The notes beneath the pieces are model-generated. The model worked only from the letters and a program-made list of their open reading frames with translations, was not told the DNA's origin and ran no database searches. Shown here in pieces: positions 1-9,835 of a stretch of 64,000 bases of DNA. Source of the stretch: Desulfocicer sp963675955 (GTDB taxonomy: Bacteria; Desulfobacterota; Desulfobacteria; Desulfobacterales; Desulfobacteraceae); contig CAXXVR010000002.1 in NCBI GenBank assembly GCA_963675955.2, positions 620,001-684,000 of the forward strand. Direction: 5' to 3'. The translations under genes were made by a program, and so were the position numbers. Position 1 is the stretch's first letter. Every line of letters starts with the position of its first letter.

Positions 1-571
1 CGATTTTCTTTTTGGCTGCACTGGTCTCCCTGTGAGCATTACGCCAGTCTGAAATTCGGGCCTTGGCAGCATCGTTGAGGGCTTCGTTTTTAAAGGATGC
101 CTCAGCCGCTGCTTTTTCTGCAATTATGGCTGTTTTAAGGGCGGCATCCATTGCCATTTTTGCATTTTCATACTTTGGCATTCCCTTTTCATTCAATGCT
201 CTGGCCTGGGCCTCGGTGCGGATAAAGGCATCCATGGGATTGGTTTTCCATGATCCAGGTTTTTTTGTCCAATGGGCGATGAATTTACCAAAGGCCGATG
301 AGCCAGACGCCTTTAATTTTTTTTTATCATCCTGAGCTTTGTACCAGGCAGTGGTTTTAAAAGGGGTTTGGGCGGATTCTGCCATCTGGATCTGGTTAGC
401 CATCTCAATTTTCTGTTCAAAATCTGCTTTTGGACCAAAATTAAAGTATGCGATCATACATACGGCAATGATGGCAAATCCAAGCCATATGGCCAGAAAA
501 TCTTCTTTTTTCCACAAATCCGACCACTGACTCTGTCCGTGGTCCACAACTACATTACTTTCCTCCGTCAT
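1..571 (-). CDS. Probable YeiH/UPF0324-type sulfate exporter family transporter, N-terminal part
   Basis: The frame is open from an ATG at 571 to the window edge (190 codons), so the gene continues outside. AGGAGAG lies 7 bases before the ATG. The visible part is a short polar leader with a WSDLWKKEDF stretch, one hydrophobic segment at about residues 28-46, and a long Lys/Ala-rich, probably helical region. From family knowledge, putative sulfate exporters (UPF0324) of sulfate-reducing bacteria often start with a 'LWKKEDxxAIWLG' segment and a charged insert before the permease core. The core itself is not in view, so the family call rests on the leader only. Confidence 0.55.
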   Translation of the reverse strand, partial: MTEESNVVVDHGQSQWSDLWKKEDFLAIWLGFAIIAVCMIAYFNFGPKADFEQKIEMANQIQMAESAQTPFKTTAWYKAQDDKKKLKASGSSAFGKFIAHWTKKPGSWKTNPMDAFIRTEAQARALNEKGMPKYENAKMAMDAALKTAIIAEKAAAEASFKNEALNDAAKARISDWRNAHRETSAAKKKI

Positions 572-1055
572 GGTGTTTCTCTCCTGTTTTCATAAAAAGT
601 TGGGTGTGATTATAAACCCAGGGCTTGGTCATAACATGGGCCACGCCTCATAATTGTTGGACCAACGGGTTCTTTAGCCTTATCTGTTTTTGTATCCTGG
701 CAATGGTTCAATATTTTGAAATTTGCGTATCCGGTTGTATAGCAAAACCCATGCCATATTATAAGAAATTGTCCTTGGCATGGATCGGTTTTTGAAGCCA
801 ATAAATCCTTATTCTCCTTGCTGCCAAGGGATTTTTTAAAAATTATAAAGGGCTAAAAAAAACAATAAGACCGAATCTGTTCGGGATTGCCATCACATCA
901 TCGGAGAAAACTGTAAACTTGAGAATGCACCATGCTGTTCCCGGGGATACACCCTTTTTGGGATGGCTTGCAATTTGATTCCAGATCTTTTATTTTGAAG
1001 GTCTTGATAATAATGCCGGTCACCCGTTGGTGCCGTTTCAAAAGGAGAAGGGGGG
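572..1055. other. Intergenic region, no gene
   Basis: No convincing coding frame was found. Positions 626-675 hold a copy of a motif that also occurs at 6397-6447: GGTCATAACATGGGCCA followed by TAATTGTTGGACCAACGGG. The divergent promoters of the transporter (minus) and the kinase (plus) must lie here, but no clear -35/-10 pair stood out. Confidence 0.5.
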
Positions 1056-3518
1056 ATGGGGCTGTCTTCATTTAACTTGAGATTCAAGTTCATTACCGGT
1101 GTTGTTCTGTTTGCCTTGGCCCTTGGGCTTTGTATTTCCGTTATCATGTATTTTCATTTTAACTCCATCCTGGAATCGGAAATCAGTCAGCGTGCCAGGA
1201 TGCTTCTGGCCCAGTCAAATGCCATTCAAAATTATGTCAAAACCGTTCTACGGCCGGAAATGTTTAAAATATTGCCCGAGGGCAGATTTATTCTTCAAGC
1301 CATGTCTTCTTCCCATATTTCAAGACAGATCATGGGAAGTATGAATACCCCGGATGCGCTGGAATATCATTATCGGCGGGTGTCCATTAACCCCAGGAAC
1401 CCCGATTCCAGGGCCAACACCTTTGAGACCCGGATCATCAAAATATTTCACAAAAAGCCATACCTGGAAATCTGGGAAGACAACACCATGGTCAATGATA
1501 AGGCCTATCATATGGTGGCAAGGCCCGTTGTTTTCACTGCGTCATGCATGCAGTGCCATGGAGACCCCGGGGACGCCCCCCGAGAGATGATTGAAATTTA
1601 TGGAAATACCAATGGCTTTAATTATGCCGTGGGGGATCTTGCAGGGCTGGTGGTGGCGGGTTTCCCTGTGGATATGATCCGGGGACCGGCCCTGGATCTG
1701 ACCCTGCATTACCTGAGTCTTTATCTTCTTGGCATCCTCTTGTTTGCAAGTATGATCAGTATTTTATTTGATCGTCTTGTGATGAAAAATCTTCATGCAC
1801 TTTCCGGGATTTTCAAGGTCCGTTTTTCCGGGGAACAGGAACAGGGCATTATCCACCGTCTCAGTCAGAAAGATGAAATTGAAGGACTCATTGAGGGGGT
1901 GGATGAACTTGCCGTGTGTCTTTCAACGGCGAGGATTGAGCTGGAAGGATATGCCCAAAATCTTGAAAAAAGGGTGGAAGACCGGACACAGAAACTGCAC
2001 ATTGAATCCAAAAGACATCTGGCCGATGTTCATCTGTTTGTCCGTCTGCTGTCTGGATTCAGCGGTTTTCAAAACACAGCCCAGCTTATTTCCGGGGTGG
2101 TGGAAAGTGTTGGCAAACGGTTTTGTGCTGCCCAGGTGGCATATTTCTGTACGGTGGCTTCGGAAAACTATTATACCTGGAAGAAAGATTTCCCCGTGGA
2201 AATGCCGGATAAAAAGATCCAGAATCTTTTGTGGACCGATGAGATACTATTTCAAAATAATCATCTGCATATTCCCATTAAATCACCGGAAACCCACTGG
2301 GGTATCCTGTCCATTTACTGGACAACGGCACCTGATATTCAGGAGCTTGATTCGGCGGTTCTTCTGGCCCTGGGGCATCAGATCGCCATTCTTATTGAAA
2401 ATATTCATGCCTTTTCAAACATTCGGTTTCAAAATGACATGCTGCAATCGGTTTTTGAAGGAATTTGTGATCCCCTGCTGCTCATTGACCTTGACTGTCA
2501 TATTATCATTGCCAACAGGGGCTGTAACCGGATTTTTCCGGATTCCCGGCGAAGTGTCCAGGAAACATCATTAAAAAAACTGCTTGGGGAAAAATCCATG
2601 GCCCATGACACGGGCAGCATTCTGGACCAGGTGATAAAACGGGAAAAACCGGTGACAGAAGAGGTCAAAATTCGGGATAACCGGTATCTTTCCGTGGATC
2701 TTTATCCGCTGCCCCGGCAGGATCAATTGGGGTTGCGTATTGTGGTATATATCAGGGACATAACCCACGAAAAAAAAATAATTGAAAAAATGCAGCAAAC
2801 CGAGCGGTTAAGCTCCATTGGTAAACTTGCCGCAGGTATTGCCCATGAAATAAACAATCCCCTGGGAGTTATTCAACTTTATACAGATCTTGTTAAAGAT
2901 GCGGTGAATGATGTAGATGTTCATGATGATATTGATATTATTTCAAAACATACGCGATCGGTGCAGAAAATTATTCAGAATCTCCTGAATTTATCCAGAC
3001 CCAAGAAAGTGCTGTCGGGCAGATGCAATGTCAATGGTGTTGTCAGGTCTCTGGTGGAGGTGTTTAAGGCCCAGGGGGCCTCCAAAAATGTCCTGATCTC
3101 CCTGGACCTGGCAGAGAATCTTCCGGATATTAAATGTGATGCCGCTATTCTTGAGCAGATATTGACCAACCTGTGGTTAAACGCCTTTGATGCCCTGGCT
3201 CAAACAGATGGACAGATAGGCATCGCCACGCGATTGTTCCCTGGAAAACAGGTGGAGCTGTCCATGGAAGATAACGGCCAGGGGATTCCCGAAGCGGTGA
3301 TTCCCCATATATTTGACCCCTTCTACACCACCAAGGAAATAGGTAAGGGCACTGGACTTGGGCTTTCCGTGGTGTATGGATTCGTCAATGAGCTGGGGGG
3401 GCACATTGATGTGAAAAGTAATGGTGGAACCCGGTTTTGCATTCACTTTCCCATGATACCTCCCCAAAGTGGCTCATTTTGTGATCAGGACCTAACAACG
3501 CATCAACTTAAGGAATAA
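1056..3518 (+). CDS. Membrane sensor histidine kinase with haem-c (DUF3365/Tll0287-like) sensor domain
   Basis: An 820-residue two-component sensor kinase. A membrane segment spans about residues 12-35. It is followed by a periplasmic domain with a CxxCH haem-c site (Cys164, Cys167, His168) of the DUF3365/Tll0287-like type, a second membrane segment near 218-238, and a HAMP/coiled-coil linker. Then come a GAF-like region, a PAS-like region, a HisKA domain (phosphoacceptor His597 in AHEINNP) and an HATPase with DNGQGIP and GKGTGLGLS boxes. AAGGAG lies 9 bases before the ATG. The partner regulator starts 6 bases downstream. A haem-bearing sensor suggests redox or ligand sensing, which is inference. 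The immediate output regulator is broken, so the pathway may be dead or rewired. Confidence 0.9.
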   Translation: MGLSSFNLRFKFITGVVLFALALGLCISVIMYFHFNSILESEISQRARMLLAQSNAIQNYVKTVLRPEMFKILPEGRFILQAMSSSHISRQIMGSMNTPDALEYHYRRVSINPRNPDSRANTFETRIIKIFHKKPYLEIWEDNTMVNDKAYHMVARPVVFTASCMQCHGDPGDAPREMIEIYGNTNGFNYAVGDLAGLVVAGFPVDMIRGPALDLTLHYLSLYLLGILLFASMISILFDRLVMKNLHALSGIFKVRFSGEQEQGIIHRLSQKDEIEGLIEGVDELAVCLSTARIELEGYAQNLEKRVEDRTQKLHIESKRHLADVHLFVRLLSGFSGFQNTAQLISGVVESVGKRFCAAQVAYFCTVASENYYTWKKDFPVEMPDKKIQNLLWTDEILFQNNHLHIPIKSPETHWGILSIYWTTAPDIQELDSAVLLALGHQIAILIENIHAFSNIRFQNDMLQSVFEGICDPLLLIDLDCHIIIANRGCNRIFPDSRRSVQETSLKKLLGEKSMAHDTGSILDQVIKREKPVTEEVKIRDNRYLSVDLYPLPRQDQLGLRIVVYIRDITHEKKIIEKMQQTERLSSIGKLAAGIAHEINNPLGVIQLYTDLVKDAVNDVDVHDDIDIISKHTRSVQKIIQNLLNLSRPKKVLSGRCNVNGVVRSLVEVFKAQGASKNVLISLDLAENLPDIKCDAAILEQILTNLWLNAFDALAQTDGQIGIATRLFPGKQVELSMEDNGQGIPEAVIPHIFDPFYTTKEIGKGTGLGLSVVYGFVNELGGHIDVKSNGGTRFCIHFPMIPPQSGSFCDQDLTTHQLKE

Positions 3519-3523
3519 GGCCC

Positions 3524-5032
3524 ATGAACGATTTTTCCATACTGGTGGTGGACGATGACACGGATTTTTTGAGGGGAATTATCAGAAACCTTAGCAAAAA
3601 ATTCACTCAAATTCAAATCTTGGGTGCCGCCTCCGGCAGTGAGGCCATGAATATCCTTGCTGAAAAAGACATCGGGGTGATGTTATCGGATTTGAGAATG
3701 CCGGGAATTTCCGGCCATGAACTTCTTATAAAAGGGCTGGAATTCAATCCGAACCTCTGTGTCATCATGATCACCGGGTACGGCACCGTGGAAAACGCTG
3801 TCATGGCATTGATGGGACCGCCTCAGTGTCTTTCCATCCACAGCGATGACAGTCTCCGGAAGTGATTTCCGCATAGAATTCACCCAGTTAATGAAAGCCG
3901 ATTGAAATTCTTTCGGGTCAATGATGATAAAAAAGGGGCATGGGATTTTATTACCAAACCTGTGGAAAGAGATACCCTGTACCATGTGGTTGAAAAGGCC
4001 ATGGAGCATTATACTCTTGCCACTGAAAATAAACATCTGCATGAGATCATCAACCGCCTGCGTCCCGGGGGGAGTGTGGAGTGGGAAAGCCGGGCAATGA
4101 AGACGCTCCAGGAGAAGATAAGTGCCATTGCCGTCACTGATTACACGGTTCTTATTACCGGGGAGTCGGGGTGTGGTAAAGAGTGGATTGCAAGGGATAT
4201 CCATAAATTGTCCAAAAGAAAACAGGATGCCTGCCATGCCCTTAATTGTCCTGCCATACCGGAACCCCTCCTTGAAAGTGAGTTGTTTGGACACGCGAAG
4301 GGTGCCTTCACCGGGGCGGAACGAAACCGTGAAGGATTTTTCATGATGGCAGATAAAGGGACGCTTATCCTTGATGAAATAGGAGATATCAGTCTTGCCA
4401 TCCAGAGCAAACTGTTGAAATTTCTGCAGGATAAGGAGGTGAAGCCTGTGGGAAGCAGTCTTTCCAAAAAAACTGATGTCCGCATAATTGCCCTGACTAA
4501 CCAGAATCTGGAGCAGAAAATTCTGGACAATACCTTTCGGGAAGATCTCTACTATCGTTTAAACGTGCTTTCTGTACGCGTTCCTCCGCTCCGGGAAAGG
4601 CGGGAGGATATTCCGCTGCTGGTCAGGGACTTTATTGTAAAAACCTGCCAGGAAATGGGGCTGCCGCCCATGGCCATTGATCCGTCGGCCCTGGGATTCC
4701 TTTCCCGTCAGCCCTGGCCCGGGAATGTTCGGGAGTTACTTAATTATGTCCGGCGGCTGGCCGTCTTTTCCAATGGAAAGACCATCGACATCCCCCTGAT
4801 TAATTTTGTCCAGGGAGATCTTGAAAAGCCCACCCTGTCTGAAACCGCCATGTTATACAAGGATGCTAAAAAAGAAGCTCTGGACATCTTTTCAAAAAAT
4901 TATCTGACCCAGCTTTTAATGAAAACCCACGGCAATATCTCTGAAAGCTCCCGGTTGAGTGGGCTTGAACGGGCCTCCATCCAGAAAATTATCAAACGCC
5001 TGAATATGGATATCTCCCGGTTCAGGCGTTGA
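3524..5032 (+). pseudogene. NtrC-family sigma-54 response regulator, disrupted inside the receiver domain
   Basis: Residues 1-96 are a receiver domain with the acidic pocket and phosphoacceptor (DDD, SDLRMPG). The expected 'ENAVMAL-KKGAWDFITKP' end of the domain is split by 117 foreign bases (3812-3928). The insert keeps the frame but brings a TGA at 3863-3865. The distal part, open from a TTG at 3902, has an intact AAA+ domain (GESGCGKE Walker A, GAFTGA sigma-54 contact loop, DEIGD Walker B) and a C-terminal Fis-type helix-turn-helix. Re-initiation could make a receiver-less activator, but no good ribosome site was seen ahead of 3902. It sits directly behind the haem-c sensor kinase and was probably its partner. 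Confidence 0.85.
3812..3928 (-). mobile_element. Internal fragment of an ISAs1-family transposase gene
   Basis: The minus strand encodes DPKEFQSAFINWVNS and, 14 residues on, AVDGKTLRRS. These are two landmark blocks of ISAs1-family (DDE, H-repeat-type) transposases, normally found near residues 80-125 of the protein. Only about 39 codons are present, with no start, stop or terminal inverted repeats. The piece is therefore an internal scrap, not a whole insertion sequence. It lies in the receiver domain of the regulator at a codon boundary and is exactly 39 codons long. No target duplication of the usual length was seen. Confidence 0.8.
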
Positions 5033-5108
5033 GGTTCTGGACAGTGATGCCTGGCCAAAGACTTTAGTGTTCTGGGTATTTCCCGGTTCTGGCGGTGAAG
5101 GGAGAATC

Positions 5109-6371
5109 TTACACCTCGCCAAAGAAAATCACATTTACCACAGAGGCAATACCCCACATCACAACGGCATAATGCCAGTTGCTCTGGATGATGCCCTGGG
5201 CTGATGCCCGGTATCGGCTCACCAGCGCCAGCCCCACCCCTGACAGGGGACTGCAGCCCGTTGATATGGCCCAACTGCTGAGAAACAAAAAGCCAAGTTG
5301 GGAATTGCCCGGATGAAGGGGTAAAAGCAGGGGGCTTAGCACTGATATGCTGACAATGGGGTGTACCCCTATGATGCCAATAAGGATCATCACACCCAGA
5401 ATTGCAGAGAACATGGTGCCGGTAAAGGCTGCGCCTTCCAGGCTGAACACAGTTGGATATACATGGGTGATCGCCTTGATACCGGTGGAAAAAACCCCGG
5501 CGGCAAGAAACAGGGCAAACTGACTGGTCACAGAGGTCAGCCGAGTATTTATAAAATTGTGCAGGATTGACAGGCGTGGTCTTGATTTCATGAAGACAAT
5601 TGCGCCCAGGGGAGAAAGCAGGCAGATGAGATTCAAAATACTGATATCCGGCCGAAAGTAATGGGCAACAATAACGGCAACGGCAAAGAATACCGGAATG
5701 GTAAGGCTTTCCACCTTGATGGGATAACCGGAAAATGCTTCTTTTCTGAAACAGTTCACGTCAACAATGGAGTAACCAATGGCAATCAGACTCATTAAAA
5801 CACCAGGGATTAATGTCTCCTGCCACAGCATCCCCGGTGCATAGGTCAGGGCAACACCGGTGGCCACAAAAAAAGGTGACCACCATGCCGCAGCGCAGAA
5901 CGAGCGGGCAAGGATAATCAGCTGGGGCCGGGTCAGAGTACCGTTTTTCTGGAGCCGATCTCCAAACACAAACAGCACAGATAAATTAATCACAGCTGCG
6001 AGCAGATGTGTACCAAAGGCAGTTATGATGACGGCTTTTTTTCCCCTGGGCAGGGTGTTATCTTCCATATCAGTATTAGTCAGGCCAAGAAAAGATACGG
6101 CAACGAACATGCCAAGCACAGGCAGATTGGGTGAAAAAATCTGCTGCCAACCGGTAAAAACACCCTGCCAGGCTGCAAAAATCAGGAGCATGGAGCCGAT
6201 TGCCATTAGCAGTAAGGTCTGGTTGCGCGCGCTTTTGCCAAGGCTGTCCCACATGATCATGGGCACAAGCCATGCAAACAGTGTGGGTAATGCCCGCATA
6301 AAGGGAAAAGAAACGCTCAAGAGATACAAGACAAGGGTGCCAACGATGATCCATCCGATATATTTTTTCAT
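5109..6371 (-). CDS. Polytopic membrane permease, substrate unknown
   Basis: About 420 residues and very hydrophobic, with roughly 11-12 membrane segments and two similar halves in the style of ion-transporter superfamily carriers. The chosen start is the ATG at 6371 (protein begins MKKYIGW). An in-frame extension to 6518 exists, but it runs through a repeat element and is Cys/Trp/Arg rich, unlike a coding N-terminus. Both halves contain polar breaks in helices (AAAWWSPFFVATG and STGCSPLSGVG), typical of substrate-binding hairpins. The gene is convergent with the broken regulator. I do not recognise the family well enough to name a substrate. Confidence 0.75.
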   Translation of the reverse strand: MKKYIGWIIVGTLVLYLLSVSFPFMRALPTLFAWLVPMIMWDSLGKSARNQTLLLMAIGSMLLIFAAWQGVFTGWQQIFSPNLPVLGMFVAVSFLGLTNTDMEDNTLPRGKKAVIITAFGTHLLAAVINLSVLFVFGDRLQKNGTLTRPQLIILARSFCAAAWWSPFFVATGVALTYAPGMLWQETLIPGVLMSLIAIGYSIVDVNCFRKEAFSGYPIKVESLTIPVFFAVAVIVAHYFRPDISILNLICLLSPLGAIVFMKSRPRLSILHNFINTRLTSVTSQFALFLAAGVFSTGIKAITHVYPTVFSLEGAAFTGTMFSAILGVMILIGIIGVHPIVSISVLSPLLLPLHPGNSQLGFLFLSSWAISTGCSPLSGVGLALVSRYRASAQGIIQSNWHYAVVMWGIASVVNVIFFGEV

Positions 6372-6396
6372 ATTATCTGCATTTATTGTTTTTGTT

Positions 6397-6530
6397 TTGG
6401 TCACAACATCGGCCAGCCGCCATGATTGGCGGGGCCAACGGGGTCTGGCTTGTGTTATTGGCGTTATCTGCTCACAGCCTGTGCAAACGCAACACCAACG
6501 ATGATGCCAATAACGCAAGCCTGACCCCTC
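6397..6530. repeat. Family B inverted-repeat element (copy 1) with leader motif
   Basis: Arms at about 6441-6466 (GGTCTGGCTTGTGTTATTGG) and 6503-6526 (GCCAATAACGCAAGCCTGAC) are inverted repeats around a core containing AGCCTGTGCAAAC. The preceding 6397-6447 segment is a smaller palindrome with the same wording as 626-675. Further copies of the arms and core occur at 9201-9283, 35589-35668 and 59349-59440. Confidence 0.75.
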
Positions 6531-6665
6531 TTTGATTAATCGTCGAACCGGGAAAATGGGAATGGGCCCTTTTTGATTTACCTTTTAATCTATTTACCCC
6601 TGGCTATTTGAGGAGTTTTTCCCTTTGAAATGGTATACCAATAAGATTTGATTCCCCCAATGGGT

Positions 6666-8981
6666 TCACACTCCTTTTTTATATTGGGTGCAAGTCGTTG
6701 GATGCAGGTTGTATTTGAGCATCTCTTCTGAACCCGGGGAACCCCTTAGAAAATTCTCAAAAAGATCAATCACTCCGGCTTTGTCAGTTTCAATTTTTGT
6801 TTCTGTTTTTATATTCCTTAGATCTATGAAAAAACTGGAAAAAATTCCAGGTATATCCGAGAGGATGTCTGTATTCAGGAAGTTGTTCCGATGATAGATG
6901 GAATGATAATTTCCCCTTGTCTTTTTAATAAAAAACGGATTGTTCTTTAAATTTGTCAGGGTTGAAGATCTATGACAATTTTGAATGCAGTCTTCATCTA
7001 TACACTTTTTTTCACATCCGGTGATCTGGTGAATCAGGCATTGTCTGCTGGTCATAAGCAGAATCGGATGATAGATACTGTAATAAAGTGTGAAATTTTC
7101 GGGTTGAATCATGCGTTTTATCTGAAACTTGTTCAGCTCATTGGAAATAAAAGATCCATGGCAGTTAAACTTCTCTTTTAGGCACAAAAGACTGAAAGAA
7201 TTTACAATATTAAGATGAGGTCCCGCTATCCAGGCAATTTCCTTTTTCCATGCCTCATGGGCGATGCCGGTGTTGTTTGTCACGATGAGCCGGGGGTGCA
7301 GCTGTTCAAGAAATGACACTGCAGCCCTGTAGTCCTCTCCAATTAGAATGGAAGGAAACCAGGGAATCAGTTTTTTGTTTTTCAGGAAAAGGTCCGTGCA
7401 TCTTGCCTGTTCCCGTTTGAAACCATTGGGCAGTTGAAAATAGATGTCAGCTGAGGTCTCATTGGCAAGATACACATCTTTCCGGGATGAAATCAGTACG
7501 CAAAGGGAAGGCTTGTCTTCCAGCTTTGGTTGTTTTTTTAAGAAGGGCATTTCAACGGGGTCAATGATCTGTCTTGAACCATTGAGATAAAATAGAATTT
7601 TTTTCTTTAGTGCGGAGAATTCATTAAAAGATATGAACAGACCCCTTTCAAGTCCGACTGTGTTCAAATTCTCAATGTAATATTCCGTATCGTTTATGGC
7701 ACTAAGGCGGACAGATAAATCATCGTGATTCAGGGTGTTAAAGGCACTTTTCTTTTTTTTGGAGTGTTTTTCATGGGCAACGGTTTCAGGCGATGGCTGG
7801 CAGTCGGGCCTTTCCGGAGCGGTATTGACTGCACTGACCAGAGGAGTTTTTGAAATCACTTCAAAGGAAGTTTCTGGTGTCCTGACAGATATTTTTAAAG
7901 GGGTTCCCCGTCTTCCCGAAACCGTCAGGGTTAAAGGTGATTTTGAGATGGTTACAGATTTGATTTCATTGCTCACAACGGTTTTTATTTCTGCTTTTTC
8001 ATCAAAAATATCTTTCTGGCCTTTTACCCATTTTCTGTTCCTGGAAAGAGTGTTAACTTCAATAAGATGTCTGATGGAATTATCCCGGGGATTATCAATG
8101 AACATGGACTGGTTAATATTGCCTTTCAGATACCCGTCTGAAAAATCACGGTTAAACACACTATAAAGATCACTTGTGTCATGGCTCAGGGTATCTCTGG
8201 TGTAAAATTCCTGAAGTTGTTTTCTCCAGGCATTGACCACCGTGTATACATAGTCAGACTTCTTTATCCGTCCCTCAATTTTTAATGAGGTAACCCCTGC
8301 ATCGTATATCTGCCTTAAATCCTGGTATGCACAATTGTCTTTGAGATTGAGGGGGAAATTCTTGCCCTGGGGGGTGGTTATATATCTGTCTCTGCAGGGT
8401 TGACTGCACCTGCCGCGATTCCCCGAGTTACCGCCCATCACAGAGCTCATATAACAGATACCGGAAAAGGAGATGCACTGGGAACCATGGACAAAGACTT
8501 CGGTCTGGATATTGTGTTCATTGGCCCTGGTGGTAAGGTCCTTGATTTCCTTTAAGCTTAATTCCCTGGATAGATTCACCCGGGTTGCAGCCAGACTGCT
8601 TAAAAAAAGGATCTGGCCTTCATTGTGGGTTGTCAACTGGGTGGAGGCATGGATTTCAAGGGTTTTAAAATATGTTGATAACAGATAAAACAATCCCAGA
8701 TCCTGGACAATGATCCCATCTATTGAGGTGTTGACAAGCTTGTTCAGTAAACTGATGAGCAGGGGAATTTCACTTCCCACCACCATGATATTAAGGGTGA
8801 GAAACACCTTGCAGGTATTTCGATGGGCAAAATTTAATATCCCGTTTAACTCTTCAAAATCAATATTGGTAGCACGATCCCGGGCATTGAATTTATTCAG
8901 CCCACAGTACACGGCATCCGCCCCTGCTGTTATGGCTGCCTTTATTGAATCCACATCTCCGCCTGGTGCCAGGAGTTCCAT
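6666..8981 (-). CDS. U32 peptidase-family protein (RNA hydroxylation/collagenase-like)
   Basis: 771 residues from the ATG at 8981, which follows AAAAAGGAAT. An upstream in-frame extension to 9095 has no ribosome site. The N-terminus MELLAPGGD with AGADAVYCG and the cysteine-rich signature SFSGICYMSSVMGGNSGNRG-RCSQPC are diagnostic for the U32 family. Members such as TrhP and RlhA are needed for hydroxylation of tRNA U34 or 23S rRNA C2501 and use an iron-sulfur cluster held by such cysteines. The protein is longer than TrhP and has a divergent C-terminal half (about residues 400-771) with a cysteine cluster near the end (CEKKCIDEDCIQNC). It is therefore closer in build to the long RlhA type. 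The exact RNA target cannot be assigned. Confidence 0.85.
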   Translation of the reverse strand: MELLAPGGDVDSIKAAITAGADAVYCGLNKFNARDRATNIDFEELNGILNFAHRNTCKVFLTLNIMVVGSEIPLLISLLNKLVNTSIDGIIVQDLGLFYLLSTYFKTLEIHASTQLTTHNEGQILFLSSLAATRVNLSRELSLKEIKDLTTRANEHNIQTEVFVHGSQCISFSGICYMSSVMGGNSGNRGRCSQPCRDRYITTPQGKNFPLNLKDNCAYQDLRQIYDAGVTSLKIEGRIKKSDYVYTVVNAWRKQLQEFYTRDTLSHDTSDLYSVFNRDFSDGYLKGNINQSMFIDNPRDNSIRHLIEVNTLSRNRKWVKGQKDIFDEKAEIKTVVSNEIKSVTISKSPLTLTVSGRRGTPLKISVRTPETSFEVISKTPLVSAVNTAPERPDCQPSPETVAHEKHSKKKKSAFNTLNHDDLSVRLSAINDTEYYIENLNTVGLERGLFISFNEFSALKKKILFYLNGSRQIIDPVEMPFLKKQPKLEDKPSLCVLISSRKDVYLANETSADIYFQLPNGFKREQARCTDLFLKNKKLIPWFPSILIGEDYRAAVSFLEQLHPRLIVTNNTGIAHEAWKKEIAWIAGPHLNIVNSFSLLCLKEKFNCHGSFISNELNKFQIKRMIQPENFTLYYSIYHPILLMTSRQCLIHQITGCEKKCIDEDCIQNCHRSSTLTNLKNNPFFIKKTRGNYHSIYHRNNFLNTDILSDIPGIFSSFFIDLRNIKTETKIETDKAGVIDLFENFLRGSPGSEEMLKYNLHPTTCTQYKKGV

Positions 8982-9159
8982 ATTCCTTTTTATGGGATGG
9001 GGTGTTATCGGGTTGTTATACAGGGCTGTTGCGGGGCTTGGATTGATGAAAATAGTAGTATACTCCTGTTCTTTGTGCCCATGCAGGGCAAGCATAAAAA
9101 AAGAAGAACTATACCATGAAATAATCAGAAGTAAATTGATTTAAAAATTACGGGCTTGA

Positions 9160-9290
9160 TCACAAGATCGGTCATCCATCACATTTGTGATCCAATGAGA
9201 GAGGGATCAGGCTTGCGTTATTGGTTTTTGGCCTTTGCACAGGCTGCGCCCTCCGATAACGCCAATAACACAAGCCTGATTCCACCCCAG
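9160..9290. repeat. Family B inverted-repeat element (copy 2)
   Basis: The arms GGATCAGGCTTGCGTTATTGG (9204-9224) and CCAATAACACAAGCCTGAT (9262-9280) flank a core with TTTGCACAGGCTG. It reads in the opposite orientation to the copy at 6439-6530. The leader at 9160-9200 resembles the GGTCACAACATCGG leader of that copy. Confidence 0.7.
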
Positions 9291-9381
9291 CGTTGCCATT
9301 GTTGTTATCAAGCCCAAATGTATTGATTAATCTTTATCTTTTACAATGGTTGTTTTGATAATATCAATGTCTGCCTGGATC

Positions 9382-9648
9382 TTAACGGCATATCCGGCAA
9401 TGTTGGCAAACATGATGTTTACGTCTGAACTTTTGTGCATTCTGGCTGATATTGCTAAATCCACCGGCACCTGCCAGTTTGGGACCGAATTTACTGACAT
9501 TTATATTGCCCTCTGCGTCAACCTCTGCCATTCCCAGAAACGCCACATCTTCTGCAAAGCCAATTCCCACAAATCCGCCAAAGGCAACCGTTTCATTATT
9601 GTGGATAATTCGAACTGCTTCTTCCGTTGAAACAATTTTATTTTGTTC
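9382..9648 (-). pseudogene. Acyl-CoA:acetate CoA-transferase remnant (large internal deletion)
   Basis: The minus strand reads KIVSTEEAVRIIHNNETVAF-GGFVGIGFA (9645 downwards), typical of the N-terminus of YdiF/propionate CoA-transferase-like proteins. It runs directly into EDVAFLGMAEVDAEGNINVS and KFGPKLAGAGGFSNISQNA, a block normally found about 350-400 residues further on. The catalytic centre is gone. No start codon is in frame at the 5' end, and the frame degenerates after 9427. This is a decayed gene. Confidence 0.75.
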
Positions 9649-9835
9649 ATTTCCATCCTTCTTAAAGGTGGCATGGCATGGGTTAGATCTTCACATCCAG
9701 GAATGGGTAGCGGGGTGCTTAATTGAGGAGTCTTCTGGTCAGGGATGGGTGTATCCGTTGTCATAAATCATCTCCTTTCAGTCTGGTTTGTTTAATCTTC
9801 ATTCCTGCGGGGGATAATAAAGAAAGAGGGTGATT

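Noticed and set aside
3863..3865. Selenocysteine codon in the response regulator
   Set aside because: The TGA lies inside the foreign transposase fragment at a place with no cysteine in the family and no SECIS-like hairpin.
3683..4294. Long minus-strand frame (203 codons) across the regulator gene
   Set aside because: Only its middle 39 codons resemble a transposase; the rest is antisense to the response regulator. It is not a gene.
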